Shown here: piece after piece, positions 43,569-51,298 of the stretch | Layout: each line of letters starts with the position of its first letter | Numbering within the stretch: position 1 is the first letter of the stretch | NCBI GenBank assembly: GCA_944390735.1 | Contig: CALXRL010000015.1 | Span: 1 to 64,000 of the forward strand | Direction: 5' to 3' | Source: an uncultured Victivallales bacterium | Lineage (GTDB): Bacteria > Verrucomicrobiota > Lentisphaeria > Victivallales > UBA1829 | Length of the DNA stretch: 64,000 nucleotides | Translations under genes and position numbers: made by a program | The notes under the pieces: model-generated | Databases searched by the model: none | What the model saw: only the letters and a program-made list of their open reading frames with translations | What the model was told of the DNA's origin: nothing

Positions 43569-44711
43569 TCAGACAACCGTTTCCAGCTCCACATCCTTCA
43601 GAACCAGCGAGGAGACGTTCCGGCAGATCAGCGGCTCCCTCGCATGAATGGTTCCGCGGAGATTGGAAAACACAATGCGTCCCAGAGGCATGGCGTCGCG
43701 ACCGCGAAGCCGAATCGGTTCCCCGGCCTCCAGGAGAATGTCCGAAAAGAGGATGTTGTCGAAACGGCCGATCTCGACCCCCTCGTCCACCACAATGCCG
43801 ATCGGCAGCGCCGAAACCTGAATGGTGAGATTGGAAAACACCAGATTGCGAATCTCATGCGGAGTCTGCCGGAACGGCGTTCCGAGCTCGGATTTCCAGT
43901 AGTGCAGAGGATTGTGGAAAAAGATGCCGTTTCTGCCTTTGAGAATCAGATTGGAAAAGCGGCAGTTGCAGATCAGGTCGTCGCCGGGACATCCGATGCG
44001 GATCGCCTGACAGGCGCTCTCGAAAACGCAGTTGGAAACGGTGAGGTCCTCCAACGAGACGCGTCCGGTATCCGCATGCCAGGCATGACTGGAACGAACG
44101 ACAAGGGCGTCGTCGCCGGTGGAGACATGACAGTCGGATATGCGGATGTTCCGTCCGCCGAAGAAATGGATTCCGTCGTTGTTGATCATGCGCGGATCGC
44201 CGGTGATTTCCACTCCCTGAATGACAATGTTTTCGCATTTGATGAACCAGAGCGTCCATCGGGGCGAATCGTGAAAGCGCACGTTTTCGATCCGGAGATT
44301 CCGGCAGTTGGCAAAATGGAGCATCCGGGGGCGTTCGACGGGCAGTTTGCAATAGAAGTGCGCCGCGGAGTCGGAACGGTCGTAAAAAGCCGGACCGTGC
44401 CCTTCGATGAGTCCGAATCCGGTGATGGCGATATTTTCGGCGTTTTCAGCGGCGAGGAACGCGCGGTTATGCGCATCGGTATGACATTCCCCGAAAAGGG
44501 CGTCCGGAAGCCGGTCATATCCGTCCTGGGAGTCGGCGCCCTCGAGGACGGCTCCGGGCGCGAAGTGAAGCTCCACGTTGCTCTTGAGATAAACCGTTCT
44601 GCTGAAATGGGTTCCGGGAAGGAGGATGACCGTTCCCCCTCCCTGTCCGGAAGCCCGGTCGATTGCCGGCTGAAGGGGTTCCCCGGGCCGGACTGGAATT
44701 TCATGATTCAT
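43569..44711 (-). CDS. GH28-like (polygalacturonase-fold) protein with altered active-site motifs
   Basis: 380 residues forming a right-handed parallel beta-helix of the GH28 type (SNVELHFAPGAVLEGADSQDGY, MLHFANCRNLRIENVRFHDSPRWTLWFIKCENIVIQGV). Of the four GH28 motifs, NTD appears as NND (MINNDGIHF) and DD is kept (STGDDALVV). The HG motif is SSHAWH and RIK reads RIGCPG, so the substrate-binding part differs from pectinases. No signal peptide: it acts on imported oligosaccharides, or is not a hydrolase. The ATG at 44711 lies 11 bases after AAGGAG. It follows the pseudopilin gene by 15 bases. Confidence 0.78.
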   Translation of the reverse strand: MNHEIPVRPGEPLQPAIDRASGQGGGTVILLPGTHFSRTVYLKSNVELHFAPGAVLEGADSQDGYDRLPDALFGECHTDAHNRAFLAAENAENIAITGFGLIEGHGPAFYDRSDSAAHFYCKLPVERPRMLHFANCRNLRIENVRFHDSPRWTLWFIKCENIVIQGVEITGDPRMINNDGIHFFGGRNIRISDCHVSTGDDALVVRSSHAWHADTGRVSLEDLTVSNCVFESACQAIRIGCPGDDLICNCRFSNLILKGRNGIFFHNPLHYWKSELGTPFRQTPHEIRNLVFSNLTIQVSALPIGIVVDEGVEIGRFDNILFSDILLEAGEPIRLRGRDAMPLGRIVFSNLRGTIHAREPLICRNVSSLVLKDVELETVV

Positions 44712-44726
44712 TTTTTGCAAATCTCC

Positions 44727-45470
44727 TTAAAGCGATGCCTGAAAATTTTCTCTGCGGATGGATTCCATGGCACGCCCGCCTTTGCGGACCACCCAGTCCA
44801 CGCACCGGGCGGCGTCCCAGCTTTCCACATGACCGTCAACCAGCAGAACGGTCGCCCTCTCCTGATGGATCAGGTGATAGCCGCCGCTGTTGGAGTCCTT
44901 CAGGAAATAATAGGGCATTCCATAGTAGTCCGAAGAGGGCGAGTAATTCACGGAATCCGCGATCATCTGATACGCGGAGGGACGCTTCACTTTCGCAGGA
45001 TTGAACGCGACCACGCCGCTGGTGCCGTTCACTCCATTCCCGGAAGCATCGACAAACGGAAGATCCGCCTCGATTCCGAGATCCATGGCCCAGCGATATC
45101 CGCGGATGCCGTAGGTGTAGGTGCCGGAAAAACGATCCGGATTGCCCGTCGCAGTCGGGGTAAACAGAGCGGACGGACAGAAAAAATACTTCGGAAGCGG
45201 AGCGGACAGCGGCAGCTGCTGCAACACCTCCTTGCTCCAGTTTCCGCTCTGAATCACGGAGGCCTTCGAAATCGGCCAGAATCCTGAGTTCGCATCCGCA
45301 TACAGAACAATCTGCAGCCCGACCTGTTTCATATTGCTGACGCATTGAATCGCCAGCGCTTTTCTTCTCGCGGAATTCAATGCCGGCAGCAGAAGTCCCG
45401 CGAGAACGGCAATCACGGCCACCGTGATCAGCAGTTCAATCAGAGTAAACATGCGGTTCGGTTTCTTCAT
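44727..45470 (-). CDS. FTLIELL-type pseudopilin (module 4)
   Basis: 247 residues starting [53 protein letters not shown], with YFFCPSALF and the H-X9-DG element HQERATVLLVDGHVESW near residue 214. AAAGGAG precedes the ATG, which overlaps the glycosidase stop by four bases (45467-45470). In this module the pseudopilin follows the glycosidase, whereas in modules 1-3 it precedes it. The direct overlap with the enzyme gene is the strongest sign that the two proteins work together. Confidence 0.9.
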   Translation of the reverse strand: MKKPNRMFTLIELLITVAVIAVLAGLLLPALNSARRKALAIQCVSNMKQVGLQIVLYADANSGFWPISKASVIQSGNWSKEVLQQLPLSAPLPKYFFCPSALFTPTATGNPDRFSGTYTYGIRGYRWAMDLGIEADLPFVDASGNGVNGTSGVVAFNPAKVKRPSAYQMIADSVNYSPSSDYYGMPYYFLKDSNSGGYHLIHQERATVLLVDGHVESWDAARCVDWVVRKGGRAMESIRRENFQASL

Positions 45471-48400
45471 GGAGCAACTCCTTTCTTCCGGCTCTCGGCG
45501 GCCAGCTCGAAAAAGGTGGTCGGGCCGGATTTCAGTTTTCCTGTGTGAAAACGGACAAGGATCCGGCCGTCGCGGGAAGAGAGGGGAATCTCCTCCCGTC
45601 GGCTGCCGTCCAGTCCGAGCGCATAAAGTTTCCAGTCGGCGGGAAGGAGTTTCAAACTCAACTCCAGTTTCCCGGTCCGGCAGAGAGATGGATTGTGACC
45701 GAGAAAATGCAACGTTTCGCGGTCCGCTCCCAGACGCATTCCGGAATTCGCCTCCTCCGTCTGATAGAGCAGAACCAGCCTTCGGGATTCGGAAAGCGGT
45801 CTCCTTGCATCCATGGAGGTCAGTGCGACGCAGCCGTCCACGGAACTCCGGAGCGAGACCGTCGTTTTCAGGGAAACGGTCCGTCCCGCCGGAACGGCGG
45901 CGGCCTCCGTCCGGGGGGTCGTGACCAGAAGCATGCGTTCCGGCGAATTCATCAGCAGCTCTCCGGTATCGCTTTCGAAGATCCGCCGTTTTGCGCTGCT
46001 CCGGTTGTCCGGGGAGAGAATGCCCGCGTTCTTCATGATTTCGATCGTTTTCCCCAGAGAAAACGAGTCGTTCCGATTCGCAATGATCTTCGAGTACCAC
46101 CCCTGGGAGAAGATATGCGAAACCCCGGCGGGAGCGAGACGGAGATCGGCTTTCGGACGAACCGTTCCCGGTGCGGCGGGAATCTCCGGATATTCGACTC
46201 CGAATCCCGCGAGGAGAGTCAGAAGCGTCTGGGTATGGTCAAGCGCGTGCATGGCATTGCCGTTTCTGCGCAGGAAATCGCGCTTGACGCTCACGACAAC
46301 CCGATGCGGCGACGCACGGACATCTCCCCGCTGGAAAAGCTGCGCCGTCAGAAACTGTCCCGCCCGCATCAGCGGCGAATAGCCGACGCAGAAGCAGGAG
46401 AGTCTTGCAAACCGGGGCTTCACCTGCACCGCTCCCGAATGGATCATCAGCGCGCCGCACCCCTGAAACGCCGAATAGCCGCCGAACAGAATGCCGAGCT
46501 CATAACGAAAGGGATTCCAGAAACAGTGATTGTATTCGCTGACAATGAAAGGCCGTCCCGCCAGTTTTGTTCCGAAGCTGGAACGCCAGTAATCCGCGCC
46601 CTCCTCAATGGAGCTTTTCGCCCCCACCACGGATCCGGGGCGGCTCCAGTTCGACGGATGATTGTAATACGCGTGGCAGTCCCCGACCTGCGCGAACTCC
46701 CAGCGCGCCGCCCCGTGACCGAGCATTTTGGAAAAACTGTACGGAACCACCAGTCCGCGATATCCCGCCTGACGCACGATCCTCCCGCAACGTTCCGCGC
46801 TGAGACGGGCCCGCTCCTGCCAGAAAAGCGCCTCCCGTTCCGCGTATTGACCTTTCAGTCCGACCGGCAACTCGCACTCCGCCTTTCCGTATTCTTTTTT
46901 CTGCCATTCAGCAAACAGCGCTCTGGCACGTTTCCGCGCTTCCGGATACTGTTCGAGTGTCCGGCTCAGATAGTTCAGTCCCAGCGACTGCTCGTTGTAA
47001 TATTCCACAAACGCGATCACCGGATCATCCTTCCACGCGATTCCGGTGTAGGGATTCACATGGCGGAACAGCGTCTCCGCGGCGAATCGGAGCGTTTCAT
47101 ATTCCCACTCCCCGTCGAGATACATCATGAGCTTATGAAACCGGCGGTCCGGAAAGGTCTTGGAATAGCAGTCGGTATAAAGCGAAAAGGAGAGAAGAGT
47201 CAGATGCAGATAGATCCCCTCCCGTTTGAACTCCTCGATCAGAATGTCCCACCGATCCAGAATCCCGGGAGAGATCCGGCGGTCCTTTCCGAAGTTTTCG
47301 CACATTTTATCCAGATACCCATGCGTGCGGACGATGCGGTATCCCAGACGCCGCGCCTGCTGTGCAAAGCGCCGGATCTCCCTGCGGAACTCCTCCCGGG
47401 AGATCGTTTCCCCCGGAACGGGCTGCGGATCAATTCCATTGGTGCCGAGCAGTCTGACGGTCCGGCCGGGAGCTTTTTCAAAGACCAGTTCCCCTTCCGG
47501 GGAAATCGTCAGTCTGCCCAGTTTTCCCGCCGGACGCTCCACCTGATCCGAAAGATCCAAGGCACTTCCCGGCAGAATTTCCTGGGAGTCAAAACGATAC
47601 GGTTTCCAGACGTCATCCTCGCGGAAGGAAATCGGTTTCCGCGGAGACTCCAGCGCACAGACCCAGCCGTCGGCGCCTGCGCGCACCAGAATCTCCAGAA
47701 TATTTTCGCCCGGCTTCACTTCAAGATTCAACCCCGCATCCGGAGAAAAACGATTCGCATGGGTTCCATGATACCTCATTTTTCCATTCAGGGAGAGATC
47801 AAAGAACCAGTCCCCGAACACCGTCAGGGGCAAATGCCCGTAGAACTCCGCGGAAAACCGTTTCCTCAGAAGAATCCGGGAACGGTTCGGCCTGAACTGT
47901 TCGGGGAAGAGCTCTTTCAGGTCGATTCGCCCATTCTTCAGGGAAACGGGAACTCCCGGAGCGTTGTCCGTGTTTCCATCCGGGAAGGCGAGCCACGCTC
48001 CGTCCAGCTCCCCGACGGAGAGATCGCGGACCCCGGCAAGCGCCTCCAGGCGGACCTCCGAAAGAACCGTCCTGCCGGGAAGACGGGTCAGATTGAACAG
48101 CAGCTGTCCCTTCTGCTCCGAGCCGCGCGTCACCCGGAAAAGAACGGAACACTCCTGCGTCCCCGGCGTGACGGCGAAGTTCCGTTCCAGCCCCAGAATG
48201 GAATACGGCGCGGACCGCAGCTGATAGACCGCACGGAAAATCCCCGCTTTTTCACTTTGGAGACGGAACGAGAGGCGATGCCATGTCCGATCCTTCAAAT
48301 CCACCGCCTGATTCATCAGCCGTTTCCCCGGGGCGTTTCCGTCCGGGAGATCAAGAAGGAGTGTTTTCTCCTTAGCTTCCATCGCGAAATTCGCGTTCCA

Positions 48401-48505
48401 GAAGCGGGTTCCCCGGGAGAAATCTCCGTTCTTCAACAGATTTCCGGCAAAGAGAAGCGGTCCGGCGAGCAGCAGAAATCCTGCCGCAAAAAGTGGTCCA
48501 TTCAT
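45467..48505 (-). CDS. Large secreted clan GH-A-like glycosidase (module 4)
   Basis: 1012 residues with a signal peptide (MNGPLFAAGFLLLAGPLLFAG). A CBM4/9-type domain starts at NLLKNGDFSRGTRFWNANF (about 22-155), followed by a beta-sandwich with TVFGDWFFDLSLNG near 230, the shared ALDLSDQVERPAGKLGR ... GTNGID block and a TIM barrel of about 350-760. Candidate catalytic residues are Glu505 (EYYNEQS) and Glu657 (FIVSEYN). AAAGGAG lies ten bases before the chosen ATG. It diverges from the araC-type gene at 48683 and heads an operon running toward the GH28-like gene. Confidence 0.77.
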   Translation of the reverse strand: MNGPLFAAGFLLLAGPLLFAGNLLKNGDFSRGTRFWNANFAMEAKEKTLLLDLPDGNAPGKRLMNQAVDLKDRTWHRLSFRLQSEKAGIFRAVYQLRSAPYSILGLERNFAVTPGTQECSVLFRVTRGSEQKGQLLFNLTRLPGRTVLSEVRLEALAGVRDLSVGELDGAWLAFPDGNTDNAPGVPVSLKNGRIDLKELFPEQFRPNRSRILLRKRFSAEFYGHLPLTVFGDWFFDLSLNGKMRYHGTHANRFSPDAGLNLEVKPGENILEILVRAGADGWVCALESPRKPISFREDDVWKPYRFDSQEILPGSALDLSDQVERPAGKLGRLTISPEGELVFEKAPGRTVRLLGTNGIDPQPVPGETISREEFRREIRRFAQQARRLGYRIVRTHGYLDKMCENFGKDRRISPGILDRWDILIEEFKREGIYLHLTLLSFSLYTDCYSKTFPDRRFHKLMMYLDGEWEYETLRFAAETLFRHVNPYTGIAWKDDPVIAFVEYYNEQSLGLNYLSRTLEQYPEARKRARALFAEWQKKEYGKAECELPVGLKGQYAEREALFWQERARLSAERCGRIVRQAGYRGLVVPYSFSKMLGHGAARWEFAQVGDCHAYYNHPSNWSRPGSVVGAKSSIEEGADYWRSSFGTKLAGRPFIVSEYNHCFWNPFRYELGILFGGYSAFQGCGALMIHSGAVQVKPRFARLSCFCVGYSPLMRAGQFLTAQLFQRGDVRASPHRVVVSVKRDFLRRNGNAMHALDHTQTLLTLLAGFGVEYPEIPAAPGTVRPKADLRLAPAGVSHIFSQGWYSKIIANRNDSFSLGKTIEIMKNAGILSPDNRSSAKRRIFESDTGELLMNSPERMLLVTTPRTEAAAVPAGRTVSLKTTVSLRSSVDGCVALTSMDARRPLSESRRLVLLYQTEEANSGMRLGADRETLHFLGHNPSLCRTGKLELSLKLLPADWKLYALGLDGSRREEIPLSSRDGRILVRFHTGKLKSGPTTFFELAAESRKKGVAP

Positions 48506-48578
48506 GAATCGGATTCTCCTTTCTGACATTGGATTTGTCGATGAAAATCTACCATGGGAAGAGAGGCCCCGCAATCAA

Positions 48579-48607
48579 TTTTGTGACAAACTTATTATAC
48601 TTTTGTG
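48579..48607. promoter_or_regulatory. TTTTGTG direct repeats in the divergent araC/glycosidase region
   Basis: TTTTGTG at 48579-48585 and 48601-48607, 22 bases apart (two helical turns), around a TATAC-containing AT-rich core. A plausible AraC-type binding pair between the divergent genes. Confidence 0.4.
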
Positions 48608-48682
48608 CCATGCTCTTGTATTTTTCCTGCACGGTGGTACTGGTATTTTGAAGAGAGACGGAAAGGAGAATTCGGGGATTAG

Positions 48683-49552
48683 ATGCAGACACTCATCATG
48701 AATCTGAATCAGCTGCATCGGAGAAGCCATCCTGTGTTCCCGCTTCAGCGGATCGGTTTTCTGCTTCCGATCCGTTCGCAGGCGCGCATGACGTTTGTCA
48801 ACAAGCTGGAACTCTGCCTGCGTCTTGCCTCGGACGCCCCCTGCGCGGTCGATGAAATAGATGGAATCGAGTACCGGACGCCGTTTCCGCATGTGGTCCT
48901 GAAGCTGCCCGGATCCGTTCACACCTACGAGATTGATTCTCCGCGCGAAGCCGTCTATCTGCAATATGCGCCGGAACTCGAAGAGGCGATGCGTTCGGCG
49001 GAACTGCTCAATACTCCACGGGTCTGGCAGGTGGTCCTCACGCCGGAGATCTACGCGCAGCTTCACAATCTGCGAAGGATGGTTGAAACGGCGGCCCGGC
49101 CCGGTGTGATTGAACAGATTGATCTTGCGGCGATGTCGCTATTTGAACATCTGATTGTGCAGGATCCGGTCCGCAGTCCGCTTCCCGGAGAGGTTGCGGA
49201 ACGCATCGGCCGGATCACCACCTATCTGCATCTGCATTTCACGGAGGAGATCGACCTGGACGACCTGATCCGCAGGAACGGCTTCTCCCGCCGCACCTTC
49301 TTCCGCTGCTGGAGCAGAGTGCACTCCGCGGGTCCGGCGAACTATCTGTGCGAACTGCGGATCCGTCATGCGGCGGAACTGCTGCTGGAAACCGATCTTC
49401 CGGTTTCCATGGTGGCGATGAAGGTCAATCTCCGGAACATCTTCTATTTCAGCCGTCAGTTCCGCCGTTACTGCGGCATGACGCCGCTCGAATTCCGGAA
49501 GCGGAGGGGAGGAGCCATTTCACCGCTCAAAATGCCGTCCGGAGCGTTCTGA
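48683..49552 (+). CDS. AraC-family regulator (module 4)
   Basis: 289 residues. The N-terminal sensor half (about 1-165) is not obviously a cupin but contains TPFPHVVLKLPGSVHTYEI. The C-terminal DNA-binding region has the AraC double helix-turn-helix (EEIDLDDLIRRNGFSRRTFFRCWSRVHSAGPANYLCELRIRHAAELLLETDLPVSMVAMKVNLRNIFYFSRQFRRYCGMTPLEFRKRRG). It is divergent from the large glycosidase and probably activates it and the operon behind it. GGGG lies five bases before the ATG; AAGGAG is further upstream. Confidence 0.88.
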   Translation: MQTLIMNLNQLHRRSHPVFPLQRIGFLLPIRSQARMTFVNKLELCLRLASDAPCAVDEIDGIEYRTPFPHVVLKLPGSVHTYEIDSPREAVYLQYAPELEEAMRSAELLNTPRVWQVVLTPEIYAQLHNLRRMVETAARPGVIEQIDLAAMSLFEHLIVQDPVRSPLPGEVAERIGRITTYLHLHFTEEIDLDDLIRRNGFSRRTFFRCWSRVHSAGPANYLCELRIRHAAELLLETDLPVSMVAMKVNLRNIFYFSRQFRRYCGMTPLEFRKRRGGAISPLKMPSGAF

Positions 49553-49664
49553 CAAAGCGGACGGCGCAACCGGTTTTTTCCTGTGTATTTCCGTCAAAAT
49601 AAGGAAAGAATGGGAATTCTCTGTATTTTTTTTGTCAGAATTCTGTTTTTTCCTATGGAAATCG

Positions 49665-49693
49665 TTGAAAAAAAATGAAAAACGTGATAACTT
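49665..49693 (+). promoter_or_regulatory. Promoter of the phosphomannomutase gene
   Basis: TTGAAA at 49665-49670, a 17-base spacer and TAACTT at 49688-49693, 26 bases before the ATG. Confidence 0.5.
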
Positions 49694-49719
49694 ATCAGGA
49701 ATACAGAAAGGAGTTTGTT

Positions 49720-51045
49720 ATGTCAGGAATCTTCAAGGCGTATGATATCCGCGGAATCTACCCCGAACAGCTGAACGAGGAGATCGCCGAAAAAATCGGC
49801 AGAGCGTTTGTGGAGTTTCTCGGAGCGAAAAAAATTGTGATCGGAAGGGATATGCGTCCCCATTCCGAGCCGCTGTTCAAAGCGCTTGCCAAAGGCATTA
49901 CGGAACAGGGATGCGACGTCATTGATCTTGGCCTCTGCTCGACTCCCATGACCTATCATGCCAACGGCTTCCTGAAAGCCGACGGAAGCGTCATGATTAC
50001 CGCCTCCCACAACACGAAGGAGTGGAACGGATTCAAGCTCTGCCGGAAAGACGACGTTCCCATCAGCGGAGCAACCGGAATCGCCGACATTCAGAAGCTC
50101 GTGGAAGCGGACAACTTCAAAGCGGCCGCCAAACCGGGCACCATCTCCACGTACGACATCGGAGCGGAATACGGCAGATTCCTCCGCAAGTTCGCGAAAA
50201 TGAACCGGAAGCTGAAAATCGTCGTCGACTTTGCCAACGCGATGGGCTCCTATGAGATTGCCGGCATCCGCGACCTCTTCGACATCATCCCCATGTACGA
50301 AACGCTCGACGGCAACTTCCCGAACCATGAAGCCAATCCTCTGCACACGGAAACGCTCGACGCCATCCGTGCCAAAGTCAAGGAGACCGGAGCGGAATTC
50401 GGAGCGGCTTTCGACGGCGACGCCGACCGCTGCGGATTCATCGACGATCAGGGAAATATCATCCCCATGGATCTCTTCACCGCTCTGATCGCGCAGGATA
50501 TTCTCAGCGACAAGGGAAATGGAACGGTCACCATCCTCTACGATCTGCGCAGCAGCTGGGCGGTGCGGGAGTGCATCAAGGAAAACGGGGGCCGTCCGCT
50601 GATGTCCCGCGTCGGTCACGCCTTCATCAAGCAGCAGATGCGGGAAAACAACGCGGTGTTCGCCGGAGAGCTTTCCGGACACTATTACTTCTCCGAAAAC
50701 TACGTTGCGGAATCCCAGGGGCTGGCGCTCATCAAACTGGCGAACCTCATCTGCAAAACCGGAAAGAAGGTCAGCGAGCTGGTCAAGCCTCTGCGCAAAT
50801 ATTTCGCATCCGGCGAGATCAACTCCAAGGTCGCGGACACCAAAGTGATTCTCGACAAGATCCGGAAGAAATATTCCGACGGCCACATGTTCGAACTTGA
50901 CGGCATTTCCGTGGAATATTCCGACTGGTGGTTCAATGTCCGCGCCTCCAACACGGAACCGCTGCTCCGGCTCATTGTGGAAGCCAAGGACAAGGCCACC
51001 ATGGAGGCCAAACGCGATGAGCTTCTCGCACTGATCCGCGGGTAA
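49720..51045 (+). CDS. Phosphomannomutase/phosphoglucomutase
   Basis: 441 residues of the alpha-D-phosphohexomutase family, converting mannose-6-P or glucose-6-P to the 1-phosphates for nucleotide sugar synthesis. The four family loops are present: phosphoserine loop MITASHNTKEWNGFK (Ser near 104), metal loop AFDGDADRCGF (near 237), sugar loop AGELSGHYYF and phosphate loop RASNTEPLLRLIVEA. AAAGGAG lies six bases before the ATG. Single-gene transcription unit with its own promoter and terminator. Confidence 0.93.
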   Translation: MSGIFKAYDIRGIYPEQLNEEIAEKIGRAFVEFLGAKKIVIGRDMRPHSEPLFKALAKGITEQGCDVIDLGLCSTPMTYHANGFLKADGSVMITASHNTKEWNGFKLCRKDDVPISGATGIADIQKLVEADNFKAAAKPGTISTYDIGAEYGRFLRKFAKMNRKLKIVVDFANAMGSYEIAGIRDLFDIIPMYETLDGNFPNHEANPLHTETLDAIRAKVKETGAEFGAAFDGDADRCGFIDDQGNIIPMDLFTALIAQDILSDKGNGTVTILYDLRSSWAVRECIKENGGRPLMSRVGHAFIKQQMRENNAVFAGELSGHYYFSENYVAESQGLALIKLANLICKTGKKVSELVKPLRKYFASGEINSKVADTKVILDKIRKKYSDGHMFELDGISVEYSDWWFNVRASNTEPLLRLIVEAKDKATMEAKRDELLALIRG

Positions 51046-51077
51046 TCTCATCTCTCATGCGCAATGCCGCGGAAAAG

Positions 51078-51120
51078 CCGCGCCGGGTCTTTTTCCCGAT
51101 CCGGCGCGGATCTTTTTTTT
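51078..51120 (+). terminator. Rho-independent terminator after the phosphomannomutase
   Basis: Stem CCGCGCCGG (51078-51086) pairs with CCGGCGCGG (51101-51109), followed by a run of eight T (51113-51120). Confidence 0.88.
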
Positions 51121-51227
51121 CCGGCTGAATCCGAGGGGGGGGGTTCTTCTGCGACATCCCTTCTCCTCCGGGCCTGCCGGAGAAGAGCGGGAACGGCGAA
51201 GAGGCTCCATTTTCTCCTTTTCCGCGA

Positions 51228-51256
51228 TTGCAAATTCCGGACGCGGGCGTTATATT
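51228..51256 (+). promoter_or_regulatory. Promoter of the UPF0104 membrane protein gene
   Basis: TTGCAA at 51228-51233, a 17-base spacer and TATATT at 51251-51256, 43 bases before the ATG. Confidence 0.6.
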
Positions 51257-51298
51257 GTCCGCTCGGAAACCGACAGCGAACACAACAATGGAACGCCA

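Noticed and set aside
45545..48526. 993-codon open frame antisense to the module 4 glycosidase
   Set aside because: It is rich in Arg, Pro and His, has no ribosome site and mirrors a strongly supported gene; it is explained by codon bias at this GC content.
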